Origin: Mesorhizobium sp. Root102
GTDB taxonomy: Bacteria; Pseudomonadota; Alphaproteobacteria; Rhizobiales; Rhizobiaceae
Direction: 5' to 3'
Assembly (NCBI RefSeq): GCF_001425625.1
Contig: NZ_LMCP01000001.1
Location: 684,777-748,776, forward strand
Length of the DNA stretch: 64,000 nt
Below are positions 36,379-43,984 of this stretch, piece after piece. Position 1 is the stretch's first letter. Every line of letters begins with the position of its first letter. Under the pieces are notes generated by a model. It was not told where the DNA came from, made no database searches, and was given only the letters and a program-made list of their open reading frames with translations. Made by a program: the position numbers and the translations under genes.

Positions 36379-37482
36379 ATGAGTGTGCTTGTCGAAGCCC
36401 CGCGGGCTAACGCCAACGAGGACAATCTTCAGCTGATCGAGATCAGGGTCGTGCCGGGTGAGAGGGTAGAGCAAGGAGCTATCCTCTTTGTACTTGAGAC
36501 CACGAAGGCTGCCGTCGAGGTTGAGGCCCCCGAGGCAGGGGTTATCGGCCGGCTCGACGTCAAGATCGGCGATTTCGTCGCTGTCGGCTCAACGCTGTGC
36601 GAAATCGTCGACGAAAATGCGAATGCCGAATCCGGAACGGCCAGCCCGGCCAGTGTCGCGGTCAACGAGATCGCGATAACGGCCAAGGCCCGGAAGGCCG
36701 CGTCTGAGCTCGGGGTCGATCTTGCGGATGTCAGTCCCTCCAACGGCCGGATCGGCGAAGCCGAGGTGCGCGCGGCGGCCAGCCGCCGATCCGAGGTCGT
36801 AGCCGCGGGATCGGACGGGACGCGGTCCGTCGTTCCTTCCGCGTCGATGCGGCGGGCTGTCATCATCGGCGGCGGCGGCCACGCCGCCTGTTTGATCGAT
36901 GCTCTCGATGGGTCCGGATACGACATCCTCGGTTGCACCGATCAAGCTCTGCCCGCTGGCCACCAGGTCTGCGGTGGCATTTCGGTGATCGGTACGGAAG
37001 AGAGCCTGGAGCGTCTGCTCGCCGAAGGCGCGCGCTACGCCTTCATCGGCATCGGGGGAGCCCAGTCCAGCGAGGCGAGGCGGGCAATGTTTGAACGCGC
37101 CTTGGCCATGGGCTTCGTTCTGCCTCCTGTGATCCATCCATCCGCGATCGTCTCCAAGGCGACCAGGATCGGAGATGGCTGCCATATTCTGGCCGGCGCG
37201 AGCATCGGTCCGCGCTGTACGATCGGCAACAACGTCATCGTCAATCAGGGGAGTATCGTCTGCCACGACAGCATCGTGCAGGACAATGCGCACCTGACTC
37301 CGGGCGCCATCCTCGCCGGCGCGGTGAGTGTTGGGGCCATGACTGTCGTGGGAATGGGCGCAACGGTGCTGCTGGGCGTCCAGATCGGCTCCGGCTGCCT
37401 GATCCACAATGGCGCGCATATCAGCGCAAATGTCGGAGACAATACCATCGTTGACGCTCAGGGCCGCCGACATCTCCGCTAA
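36379..37482 (+). CDS. Lipoyl domain / subunit-binding domain / NeuD-type sugar acyltransferase fusion
   Basis: A 367-residue three-domain protein. Residues 1-78 are a lipoyl domain with the lipoylation site LETTKAAVEVEAP (Lys43). Residues about 99-133 (ITAKARKAASELGVDL, then SPSNGRIGEAEV) match the peripheral subunit-binding domain that docks E1 or E3. From Met157 a NeuD/PglD-type protein starts: Rossmann half RRAVIIGGGGHAACL, then a left-handed beta-helix of hexapeptide repeats, with VCHDSIVQDNAHLTPGA carrying the catalytic-type His296. The E2 catalytic domain (with its HxxxDG motif) is absent. I infer a substitute E2 that passes an acyl group from lipoate to an amino sugar. The ATG six bases after E1-beta and all domains look intact; a chance fusion is unlikely. 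Confidence 0.85.
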   Translation: MSVLVEAPRANANEDNLQLIEIRVVPGERVEQGAILFVLETTKAAVEVEAPEAGVIGRLDVKIGDFVAVGSTLCEIVDENANAESGTASPASVAVNEIAITAKARKAASELGVDLADVSPSNGRIGEAEVRAAASRRSEVVAAGSDGTRSVVPSASMRRAVIIGGGGHAACLIDALDGSGYDILGCTDQALPAGHQVCGGISVIGTEESLERLLAEGARYAFIGIGGAQSSEARRAMFERALAMGFVLPPVIHPSAIVSKATRIGDGCHILAGASIGPRCTIGNNVIVNQGSIVCHDSIVQDNAHLTPGAILAGAVSVGAMTVVGMGATVLLGVQIGSGCLIHNGAHISANVGDNTIVDAQGRRHLR

Positions 37483-37545
37483 AGCGATTTCCAGGAAAGT
37501 GTGAAACGGCTTTCTGCGTTTCCGTTCAAACGCGACACTTTGGAG
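37483..37545. repeat. Dispersed palindromic repeat after the acyltransferase operon
   Basis: AAAGTGT (37496-37502) pairs with ACACTTT (37535-37541) around an inner GAAACGG/CCGTTC pairing. TCCGTTCAAACGCGAC at 37521-37536 is shared exactly with the palindrome at 23997-24034. The opening TAAAGCGATTTCCAGGAAA is a sequence I recall as common between genes in Rhizobiales. It may end transcription of the operon. Confidence 0.6.
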
Positions 37546-37558
37546 CCTTGTTGGAACT

Positions 37559-37952
37559 TCAGGCGCCTTGTCGCAAAGCTCTTGCAAGCATCGGCACGAG
37601 TGTCTCGGAACCCGGGATGTCGAGGTGGTGGCTGTCAAAGAACAGCAGTTTTCCGCCCATCATGACAACACACCGTTCCTGCGGACAAAGTGCCTGCGCC
37701 GGATAAACGCGAACGAGCCGCGGATGTTGGGCCAGCCTGTCCAGAACGCCAAATGCAATCCGCTGCCGCTCCCGGGAGACGCGCTCTGACACGTTGAAGC
37801 CAGGCAGGTCATGTCCCTGCGCTACGAGTCGAGCTGCCTTGGAGAAGCGCGCCGGCGATGGCGCGCAAACCATCGATATCGGCGCGATAGGTTGGAGCCG
37901 CCTGTGCTGAATGGAGCGATGCTGGACGAGAGGGTTTTCGACCGTCCAACAT
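37559..37952 (-). pseudogene. Internally deleted acyltransferase (OafA-type with SGNH domain)
   Basis: The minus strand starts at ATG 37952 and reads APTYRADIDGLRAIA, the N-terminal block of the acyltransferase-3 family (compare YRREIDGLRAIA in the intact gene at 16159). Near 37865 the frame must shift, and the next frame gives RVYPAQALCPQERC and FFDSHHLDIPGSETL, the end of an SGNH domain with its Asp-x-x-His pair. Everything between, some 500 residues, is deleted. The tail parallels RVYPEKVFCDQQRC in the intact gene. A broken relative of that acyltransferase is the simplest reading. Confidence 0.65.
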
Positions 37953-38448
37953 CACGCCGGCAGCGAGGCTGGGCCGACGAGCCTGATAGTGTGACATGCC
38001 GAGGCTGTATAACGGCACTCTCGCACCGCTGTCCGCCCGCAATAGGAGGTAACCTGCGGCTAATCGGACTACGCCGCGGACCAGCGAACATGATCGAAAT
38101 GGCCTCTGAAACAACAGGGAGGCGCGGAGATCCGGGGGCTTTTCCCGATCGGAGCGGTTCGACGTGGCAACTTGCGGCCGTTTTGGCGTCCTGGCTGCCG
38201 AAGAGCCCGCCAATTCTGATCCGGTGCAGGTCAAGCTCCGCCCCGCTGCGGTTCAGCGCTCGCCTGCGGCAAAGGCGGGCCTCCGTTAATGTCCGCGATC
38301 CCGCAACGCGGCTGCTTGATCATCGGGAGGAGTTTTCCCGCGGCAGCCCACTACTTTTGGGCAGGGGTGTCCTTCGAATTCCTGAGCATTGCAAACTCTG
38401 GATCGGTGTAGGTTGGAATGGTCTGCGGGGACCAATTTGAAGGCTCAA
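37953..38448. other. Non-coding region before the second acyltransferase
   Basis: No convincing gene is seen in these 496 bases. Frames open here on both strands (for example one of about 140 codons on the minus strand) lack recognisable motifs and run through the remnant above. The region probably carries the promoter of the acyltransferase at 38449 and more debris from lost genes. Confidence 0.35.
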
Positions 38449-39633
38449 ATGGCTGTTGCGCATCCCCATTCTCTGAATTCATCCGACGCACCGCATGTCC
38501 TGCGCGACGCAACCGCGACACCAACTTCCGACAAGTCATTCAACGTGGCTGCGCACGGGCTTCGCGGCATTGCTTCACTGATGGTGTTCTTTGCGCATCT
38601 CCTAGGGGGCACGGCGGAGCACGTCTACGCTTCGAATTCGGCCTATGTCGCCGCCATTGGGCCGTTCTGGAATTTCGGCACCTTCGGGGTGTGCCTTTTC
38701 TTCGCCATCAGTGGCTTCGTTATCCTTCCGAGTGCGCTGCACTACAGTCCGCGTGAGTTTGCCGCCCGACGGTTCCTGCGCGTCTATCCGCTGTTCTTCG
38801 TTCTCAGTGTGCTGTACGTCGCGCTGAACGCAGCAACGAACCTTTATCCCGATACCAACAATCTCACCGCAATTCTCGCGGGACTGACGTTCCTGAATCT
38901 TTTCACCCACACAGAGCAGTTGACACCGAATGCGTGGAGCCTGACTTTCGAGGTCTGGTTCTATGTGTTTACCGGCGCCTTCGTGTTCCTCGCTATTCGT
39001 CGCCCCAGCAAGGTCGGCGTCGCCGTTTTGGGTCTGCTTGCAGCGTTCTTTATCGCCAGATACCCAATTGCCTTGTATTTCGTCGCGGGCGGCCTGATCC
39101 GACTTGCCTACGATCGATATGATTGGGTGCGTCTTGGTCACCATCGGCTCGCCGAGAGCGCGGCCCTGGCAACTTGCGTCTTTCTATCCGCCCGCGGCCA
39201 CTACGACTATCACTTGTCCGATTTCCAGAATGCCGAAGTGCCAGTGCTGGTCGCCTCGACAGCGCTGTACTTCTGCCTTGCAGTTTCGCGAAACAGCTTG
39301 ACGACGCTGTTGCTTGGCAATCGGCTTCTTCGCTACTTCGGAACAGTCAGCTACAGCCTGTACCTGGTGCATCCCTATACCTATCTTCTGACCCGCTCCG
39401 TCTTTTCGCACGCGCACCTCTTCACCGCCAATGTCGTCGTTTCGATGGGCGCCTTCGTTGTCGCTGCAGGTGCGATCACCTGGATACTGACGCATCTCGC
39501 GAACCGCACCTTCGAACTGTGGCCCTATGAGTTGGTCTATCATCAGAAGATCTACCGTTCGACATCGCAGCAGAACGCCGTTTGGTCGTGGCTTGGTTTA
39601 GGGACCAAGCGATTCGCGTGGCTGCGGGGATAA
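38449..39633 (+). CDS. Acyltransferase-3 family membrane O-acyltransferase
   Basis: A 394-residue integral-membrane protein of the OafA/ExoZ family, without an SGNH domain. Conserved blocks are HGLRGIASLMVFFAHLLGG (near residue 33; R and H of the family pair), FWNFGTFGVCLFFAISGFVI, EFAARRFLRVYPLFF and NAWSLTFEVWFYVF; SYSLYLVHPYTYLL lies late. It is expected to O-acetylate or succinylate a sugar on the cytoplasmic side before or during export, as ExoZ does for succinoglycan. ATG 38449 has GAAGG six bases upstream; a TTG at 38389 gives 20 extra residues with no family similarity. It ends 40 bases before the convergent Crp-type gene. Confidence 0.85.
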   Translation: MAVAHPHSLNSSDAPHVLRDATATPTSDKSFNVAAHGLRGIASLMVFFAHLLGGTAEHVYASNSAYVAAIGPFWNFGTFGVCLFFAISGFVILPSALHYSPREFAARRFLRVYPLFFVLSVLYVALNAATNLYPDTNNLTAILAGLTFLNLFTHTEQLTPNAWSLTFEVWFYVFTGAFVFLAIRRPSKVGVAVLGLLAAFFIARYPIALYFVAGGLIRLAYDRYDWVRLGHHRLAESAALATCVFLSARGHYDYHLSDFQNAEVPVLVASTALYFCLAVSRNSLTTLLLGNRLLRYFGTVSYSLYLVHPYTYLLTRSVFSHAHLFTANVVVSMGAFVVAAGAITWILTHLANRTFELWPYELVYHQKIYRSTSQQNAVWSWLGLGTKRFAWLRG

Positions 39634-39672
39634 CGCAGGTTGCGGCAGTCCACGACGTGAAGACATGGCCGA

Positions 39673-40479
39673 TTAATCGTCAGATTTAGACAGCAGATCC
39701 GTCAGGCGGGACACATCGGGCACATAAAGCTCCTTTGCGCGGCGCAGCACGATCCCGACACTCTGAAGATAGCTGAGTTCGCGGGCCACGGCTTCGCGAT
39801 GCGTGCCGATGCGATTGGCCAGATCCGTATGCGTGGGAATGGGAGAAATCAAAGCCGAACCGTCAGTGTCGATTTTTTCAACACACAAGCGCAGCAGCTC
39901 GCTATGCACGCGCGATCGAACGCTGAGTGTCGAGAGTTCAACGATGTGCTCGACAAGCGCGTGCTGGCGCTCGACCAACATTTGGACGACGGCTTGAAGA
40001 GCCTCCGGATCGTCCTTGATTATATCCAGGAAGGCCCGATTTCCGATGGAGGCGATGGTGCATGGTCCCGCGGCTTCAATCGAATAGGGCACTACAAGAA
40101 GGTCACCGCTTAAAGCCACTCCGTTGACGAGTGATCCCTGGTGCGCCGATGGGAGCCACACTATCTTGCCTGTACGGGTATAGACAGGGAAGCGAAGCTC
40201 GCCCGCCAAAAGAAAGAAAAGTCGATCGACCCTTTCGCCCGCCGGGATCAAGACATCACCGTCTTCGAGATGGAACCAATGACAGCGGCGGTTCATCTCG
40301 GCCAGCGTGGAGGGACGAATGGCGTGGAAATGCTCGATATCGCCCAGGTCCGGCCCTTGTGATGTGTTCCTGTCGGCTGCTGATGTGTTCCTGTCGGCTG
40401 CTGATGTGTTCCTGTCGGCTGCGGAACTGGACTCCCTCTCAGTCTGCGGAACAGAATATCGATCGGGCGGCTGTTTCAT
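39673..40479 (-). CDS. Crp/Fnr-family transcriptional regulator
   Basis: A 268-residue regulator: an N-terminal cyclic-nucleotide-binding-like beta-barrel (about 60-170, with LEDGDVLIPAGERVDRLFFLLAGEL) and a C-terminal winged helix (IPTHTDLANRIGTHREAVARELSYL). The four cysteines of Fnr-type iron-sulfur sensors are absent, so it is not an oxygen-sensing Fnr. ATG 40479 has AAGGGG six bases upstream; a start at 40611 would run through the hairpin before it. Its N-terminus carries a threefold heptad repeat, SAADRNT, encoded by a 21-bp tandem repeat. It lies beside a LuxR-type regulator, both next to the polysaccharide locus they may control. Confidence 0.85.
   Translation of the reverse strand: MKQPPDRYSVPQTERESSSAADRNTSAADRNTSAADRNTSQGPDLGDIEHFHAIRPSTLAEMNRRCHWFHLEDGDVLIPAGERVDRLFFLLAGELRFPVYTRTGKIVWLPSAHQGSLVNGVALSGDLLVVPYSIEAAGPCTIASIGNRAFLDIIKDDPEALQAVVQMLVERQHALVEHIVELSTLSVRSRVHSELLRLCVEKIDTDGSALISPIPTHTDLANRIGTHREAVARELSYLQSVGIVLRRAKELYVPDVSRLTDLLSKSDD
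40361..40423 (-). repeat. Three-copy 21-bp tandem repeat inside the Crp-family gene
   Basis: The unit GATGTGTTCCTGTCGGCTGC plus one base (T, T, then G) occurs three times end to end (40361-40381, 40382-40402, 40403-40423), with the first two copies identical and the third differing at the last base. In the reading frame it encodes SAADRNT three times in the linker before the sensor domain. Such repeats change copy number by slippage without a frameshift. Confidence 0.9.
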
Positions 40480-40508
40480 TTTTCGCCCCTTACAAAATGT
40501 CGATCGCT

Positions 40509-40538
40509 CATCAGGCCCTCCAAATTGAGGGCCTGATG
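40509..40538. terminator. Perfect hairpin between the LuxR-type and Crp-type genes
   Basis: CATCAGGCCCTC (40509-40520) pairs with GAGGGCCTGATG (40527-40538): a perfect 12-bp stem with a six-base loop, in the 128-base gap between two minus-strand genes. It lies 70 bases after the LuxR-type stop and 30 bases before the Crp-type ATG. It may terminate the first transcript, although only a short T-rich tract follows, or be an operator for the second gene. Confidence 0.55.
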
Positions 40539-40607
40539 AAGCCATCTGCCACAGTTGCCGTGGGCAAAAAAAACCATCACTTTTTGGACCGAGGCGGCAG
40601 CCATGCC

Positions 40608-41384
40608 TCAATTCCGCATAGTGATACCGTCATAAGGCGTCGTGTTAAGGATATAGGCTACCTCGGTACGATTTCTGGCGCGAAGCTTCTTCATGACATT
40701 GCGAATGTGCACCTTAACCGTACTTTCGCACATGTTGAGTTCGTAAGCGATAACCTTGTTTGCCTTGCCTCGACGCAACGCTTCGATCACCGACATCTGG
40801 CGTGACGTGAAAACATTGTCACCTTGCGGCTGCTTGGCTGGCTGGGTGTCCTTGATCGCCTGACCCGAATTAAAGAGAACACTGGGCGGTATGAAAGTCC
40901 CGCCGGCCGCGACAAGTTGGATCGCCTTTGCCGCAACCTGCAAGCTAACGCTCGTGGGGATGTAGCCACGGCTGCCGCTTTCTACTGCTTTGAGAACATC
41001 ATCAAGGCTTTCGATATCCGACAGCATCACGATTCCCAGAGACGGCCTGGTTGCCGTGAGATGGGCAATCCGCGAAAGATGAAAGTCTGCTTGAGAGTTC
41101 GACCACATGACACAGAGCAAGACTGTCGAAACCCGTTCAGTCTCCTCTGGACTCGCGGCGTCGAACGCTTCGACGGTCGGATAGCGCTGGATGCGAAATG
41201 ATGGCTCGATGAGCTCGAGGCTACTGGCGAAGCAGTCGCACATCAGCGGCCTGTCATCGATAATTGCTATCTCCAACCCCCCCCGCAAGGAGGAGGCAGA
41301 TCCGATATGATTGACATCGGCAACAGGTGAATAATGAGCCAGATCGATTTTGACCGGCTGATCGGTATTGGACAGAATTGTCAT
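40608..41384 (-). CDS. LuxR-type transcriptional regulator with degenerate receiver domain
   Basis: A 258-residue NarL/FixJ-type protein. The receiver-like domain (about 35-160) retains the acidic pair IAIIDDRPL, but the segment that normally holds the phosphorylated aspartate reads VLLCVMWSNSQ, and the usual lysine of the last strand is missing (GYIPTS). The C-terminal HTH is intact: VFTSRQMSVIEALRRGKANKVIAYEL then ESTVKVHIRNVMKKL. A phosphorylation-independent regulator, similar in design to other pseudo-receiver LuxR proteins, is inferred. Its target may be the adjacent polysaccharide genes, but no binding site was found. The ATG lies about 85 bases after a repeat of AAGGAGG motifs on the same strand. 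Confidence 0.82.
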   Translation of the reverse strand: MTILSNTDQPVKIDLAHYSPVADVNHIGSASSLRGGLEIAIIDDRPLMCDCFASSLELIEPSFRIQRYPTVEAFDAASPEETERVSTVLLCVMWSNSQADFHLSRIAHLTATRPSLGIVMLSDIESLDDVLKAVESGSRGYIPTSVSLQVAAKAIQLVAAGGTFIPPSVLFNSGQAIKDTQPAKQPQGDNVFTSRQMSVIEALRRGKANKVIAYELNMCESTVKVHIRNVMKKLRARNRTEVAYILNTTPYDGITMRN

Positions 41385-41466
41385 GGCTTATCCCCAACCC
41401 AAAGGTTCAACTCAACATGAGCGGAATTCACCCCAACGGAGAAATCCGCCTTCGAAGACCCACCTC

Positions 41467-41496
41467 TTAATGACCTCCTTAATGACCTCCTTAATG
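41467..41496 (-). repeat. 12-bp direct repeat containing a Shine-Dalgarno-like core
   Basis: TTAATGACCTCC occurs twice in tandem (41467-41478, 41479-41490) and its first half a third time. Read on the minus strand this gives two perfect AAGGAGGT cores about 100 bases before the LuxR-type ATG, too far away to be its own ribosome site. It may be a leader peptide entry site or a decoy. Confidence 0.6.
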
Positions 41497-41499
41497 CAT

Positions 41500-41889
41500 T
41501 AGTAATAACTTGCGGATTGAAGCGGCGGTGTGACAAAACGCACAGCGTGAATATAATTGCATATTTTTGAGAGGATTAGATCCGACGTGGGCAGATGTCG
41601 TGGCGTGGAGGTCGGCTCCACCAAAAGGTGTATCATCAACGAAAAAGACGTCGTTCTGTGCCGGATGCTGTATATTACCAATTGCATCCATGGAATTCAC
41701 GTGACGACAATTATAAATCTGTGGACGTTCGCAAGTATATCAGTTATATATGCAATCTTTTTCATTATTAAACGAAAGTATATATTTGGAGCCTCCCACG
41801 TTCCGATCCTCAAGCAACAAGCCGCCAGACGCGTGAAGCCTCCAAGCGCCGCCCCCGTCAACTAGGCCCCGCCAATCTGGAATTGATCT
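41500..41889. other. AT-rich intergenic stretch
   Basis: The region is markedly AT-rich compared with its surroundings. One plus-strand frame (41557-41865, 102 codons) would encode a protein with a single membrane segment (INLWTFASISVIYAIFFII) followed by KRKYIFG, but it has no good ribosome site and no recognisable family. I see it as a possible small membrane protein, otherwise as a promoter region. AT-rich T/A-step sequence of this kind is also what MucR-type regulators bind. Confidence 0.25.
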
Positions 41890-43485
41890 TTACTCAAGCC
41901 ATTGCTGGAGGTGCCTGCTCAACTTAATGGCGAGTGCAACAATCGTCAGGGTGGGCATATCATTTCCCCCGGTTGGAAAGACGGAGCTCCCGGCGATGAA
42001 AAGGTTCGCGAGGCCGTGCACTTGGCATGAGGCGTCGACCACGCCAGTCCGTGGATCGTTGCTCATCCTCGTAGTACCCATGTGGTGCCTAACCCATCGG
42101 TATGGGATATCGTCCCCGTAGGCTGGGGCCTCGTGGGTGGGAGCTTGAACATCGATTCTATGGCCCAGCAGCCGCATCTCGTCAGTGATGATTGCCTGCA
42201 CGCGCTCAAGAGTGCGCCGAACGAGAGGTCCCACCCTCCATTCCAGCTTCACGCGCGGGACATTGAATTCGTCAAGTCTTGTATCAAGCGTAACCCGGCT
42301 TTCCGGGTCCGGCTCCTGTTCGAGGATGGTGTCAAAGTGAAAGTGCCCCGCGCCCCGGCGTGAGTGCCCGATGCGCTCGATAGCTGATGCGATCGATCCT
42401 GCGGGATGCCGAAGGATGGTGCGGCCACTCCTGATAAGGTCGCGATGCAGGCGCCCCTTCCGCAGCCAGAAAGCAAGATAATGCAACGCTTCGGAACCAT
42501 CCAAATCGCTGGCGCAAGGTCCCGGCTTGATCCACGTCCGGGAGCCCAGAAGGCGTTCACTTTCCCGAATCTCCGGGCGCAGCGCCAGTCCGAATGTAGC
42601 GGTCACGTCACAGTGTTTTTCCTGTGACAGATAAGGCCTGCGAGCCTCAGCGGATGGCACGTGAAAGGCTATGGCGGTGTCAGGACGGCAGATTTGCAGG
42701 CTTCCCCATTTTACGCGGGGATGCTCCATGAAATAGCGGCCAACGAGGTCATGCTCGTTGCCAATCCCATTCGGCATCTGTTGGTTTGAAACCAAGAGCA
42801 GGCGCGCGTTTTCGATCCCGCCGCAGGCCAGCACAAATGATCGTGCTTCGATCCGGAAACGTCTGTCTGGTGTACTGGCCACCTCGATGGAGCGAACACA
42901 TCTTCCAGATGCGTCGGTGTCTAGCCGCAAGGCCGTGGCGTGAAGAACAACCTGCACGTTTTTCGCCGCTTGCAGCCTGGCGCGCAGTGTCGCCCCCAAA
43001 TCCGGGATGGGACTGAGAAAGCATCGTTCTGAAAAGACCGGCCCATTCATTGGCAGGGCTGGGGAGCCCGGCCATTCGGCTTGCAAATCCTCGATGCCCA
43101 ACAAACCGGCCGCCGTTTCATAGTCAGGGAGAAGCGAGTTACGGTCGACAGGCCATCCGCTCATGGGAATCCAGGACCGAGCCTCGAAATCGACGTGGTC
43201 CAGCATCTTGCACCACCCGCCCCAACCAGCTCTGCCGGTACTGCCGCCAAACTGGCGGATACGGCAAAGATCAAGCGCCTCGTAGGGTCTGCCTACAGAA
43301 CGGCCGCGCGACAGTCTTTGGCGCCCGTGTTCGTATGTCAGCCCGCCGCTCTCGATGATGCATACACGATGTCGCGTTCCTTCAAACTGTGAAGCCAATG
43401 CCAAACCGGCTGCGCCCGCGCCCACGATGCACAGATCTGCCTCCAGGCGCGTGCCATGGGGAATGCTATTGCAATCCTCCATCAT
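41890..43485 (-). CDS. GMC-family FAD-dependent oxidoreductase
   Basis: A 531-residue flavoprotein of the glucose-methanol-choline family. The ADP-binding motif LCIVGAGAAGLALASQF lies at residues 19-35, RQFGGSTGRAGWGGWCKMLD is the FAD-binding signature, and the C-terminal GMC_oxred_C part reads VRHHMGTTRMSNDPRTGVVD followed by FIAGSSVFPTGGNDMPTLTIVALA, with the expected His and Asn active-site positions. Members oxidise sugars, alcohols or sugar lactones; a periplasmic or membrane-linked partner is common, but no signal peptide is visible here. It is not obviously in an operon; the neighbouring genes are regulators. A role in modifying sugars from the locus is only a guess. Confidence 0.82.
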   Translation of the reverse strand: MMEDCNSIPHGTRLEADLCIVGAGAAGLALASQFEGTRHRVCIIESGGLTYEHGRQRLSRGRSVGRPYEALDLCRIRQFGGSTGRAGWGGWCKMLDHVDFEARSWIPMSGWPVDRNSLLPDYETAAGLLGIEDLQAEWPGSPALPMNGPVFSERCFLSPIPDLGATLRARLQAAKNVQVVLHATALRLDTDASGRCVRSIEVASTPDRRFRIEARSFVLACGGIENARLLLVSNQQMPNGIGNEHDLVGRYFMEHPRVKWGSLQICRPDTAIAFHVPSAEARRPYLSQEKHCDVTATFGLALRPEIRESERLLGSRTWIKPGPCASDLDGSEALHYLAFWLRKGRLHRDLIRSGRTILRHPAGSIASAIERIGHSRRGAGHFHFDTILEQEPDPESRVTLDTRLDEFNVPRVKLEWRVGPLVRRTLERVQAIITDEMRLLGHRIDVQAPTHEAPAYGDDIPYRWVRHHMGTTRMSNDPRTGVVDASCQVHGLANLFIAGSSVFPTGGNDMPTLTIVALAIKLSRHLQQWLE

Positions 43486-43578
43486 GGCGGCATAGATCGC
43501 GAGCAGGCAGCCGTCGCGGCAAAATCACCCGAACAGCGCAAGGAAGAACTGACGTTGAATGGCCGCAGAGCGATGCGG

Positions 43579-43984
43579 TCAGGTTCGTGAGGTCTGATCA
43601 CTGGCGATCCGTTGTCCAAGCCTGATCCTCTTTGCCGCTTGCGAACGCAGCGCGGTGAAATTCGGCGCCGCCAACGGGTAGTCTCGGGGCAAACCCCATT
43701 TCCTGCGATAATCGGCCGGGGTCATTCCAATCGAGGTCAGATACCGCTTCAATGATTTTCATCCTGCGCCCATCCTCCAGGCTGATGATGAAATCCGGGG
43801 TCACCGATTTGCTGACTGGCACGGCGGGAATGAGCTTCGGTTTGGGTTTTTCCGCACCGCTCGCAAGGGCCTGCAAAGTGCGGACCAGATCCACCAGATC
43901 AGAACGCGACGCTCGGTTCCTGCTGACAAAGGCCGAAACAATCTTGACAGTTGATTCCAGGTGATCGACGGGGTCAGGGTGCAT
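43579..43984 (-). pseudogene. MucR/Ros-family regulator with a frameshift in an A-run
   Basis: The N-terminal half reads STVKIVSAFVSRNRASRSDL and VPVSKSVTPDFIISLEDGRR, the signature of the Ros/MucR regulators (PF05443) that control exopolysaccharide genes in rhizobia. After GRRMK the frame goes wrong; one base earlier in the A4 run (plus-strand T4 at 43756-43759) the other frame continues correctly: KSLKRYLTSIGMTPADYRRK, then WGLPRDYPLAAPNF to a stop at 43579. Removing one A restores a full-length protein of about 135 residues. The zinc ligands of classical Ros are replaced (Ser for Cys, Tyr for His), as in M. loti relatives that need no zinc. A sequencing error, slippage or true inactivation are all possible. 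Confidence 0.75.

Noticed and set aside
40361..40423. CRISPR-like repeats
   Set aside because: Repeats are adjacent, without spacers, and are in frame in a regulator gene.
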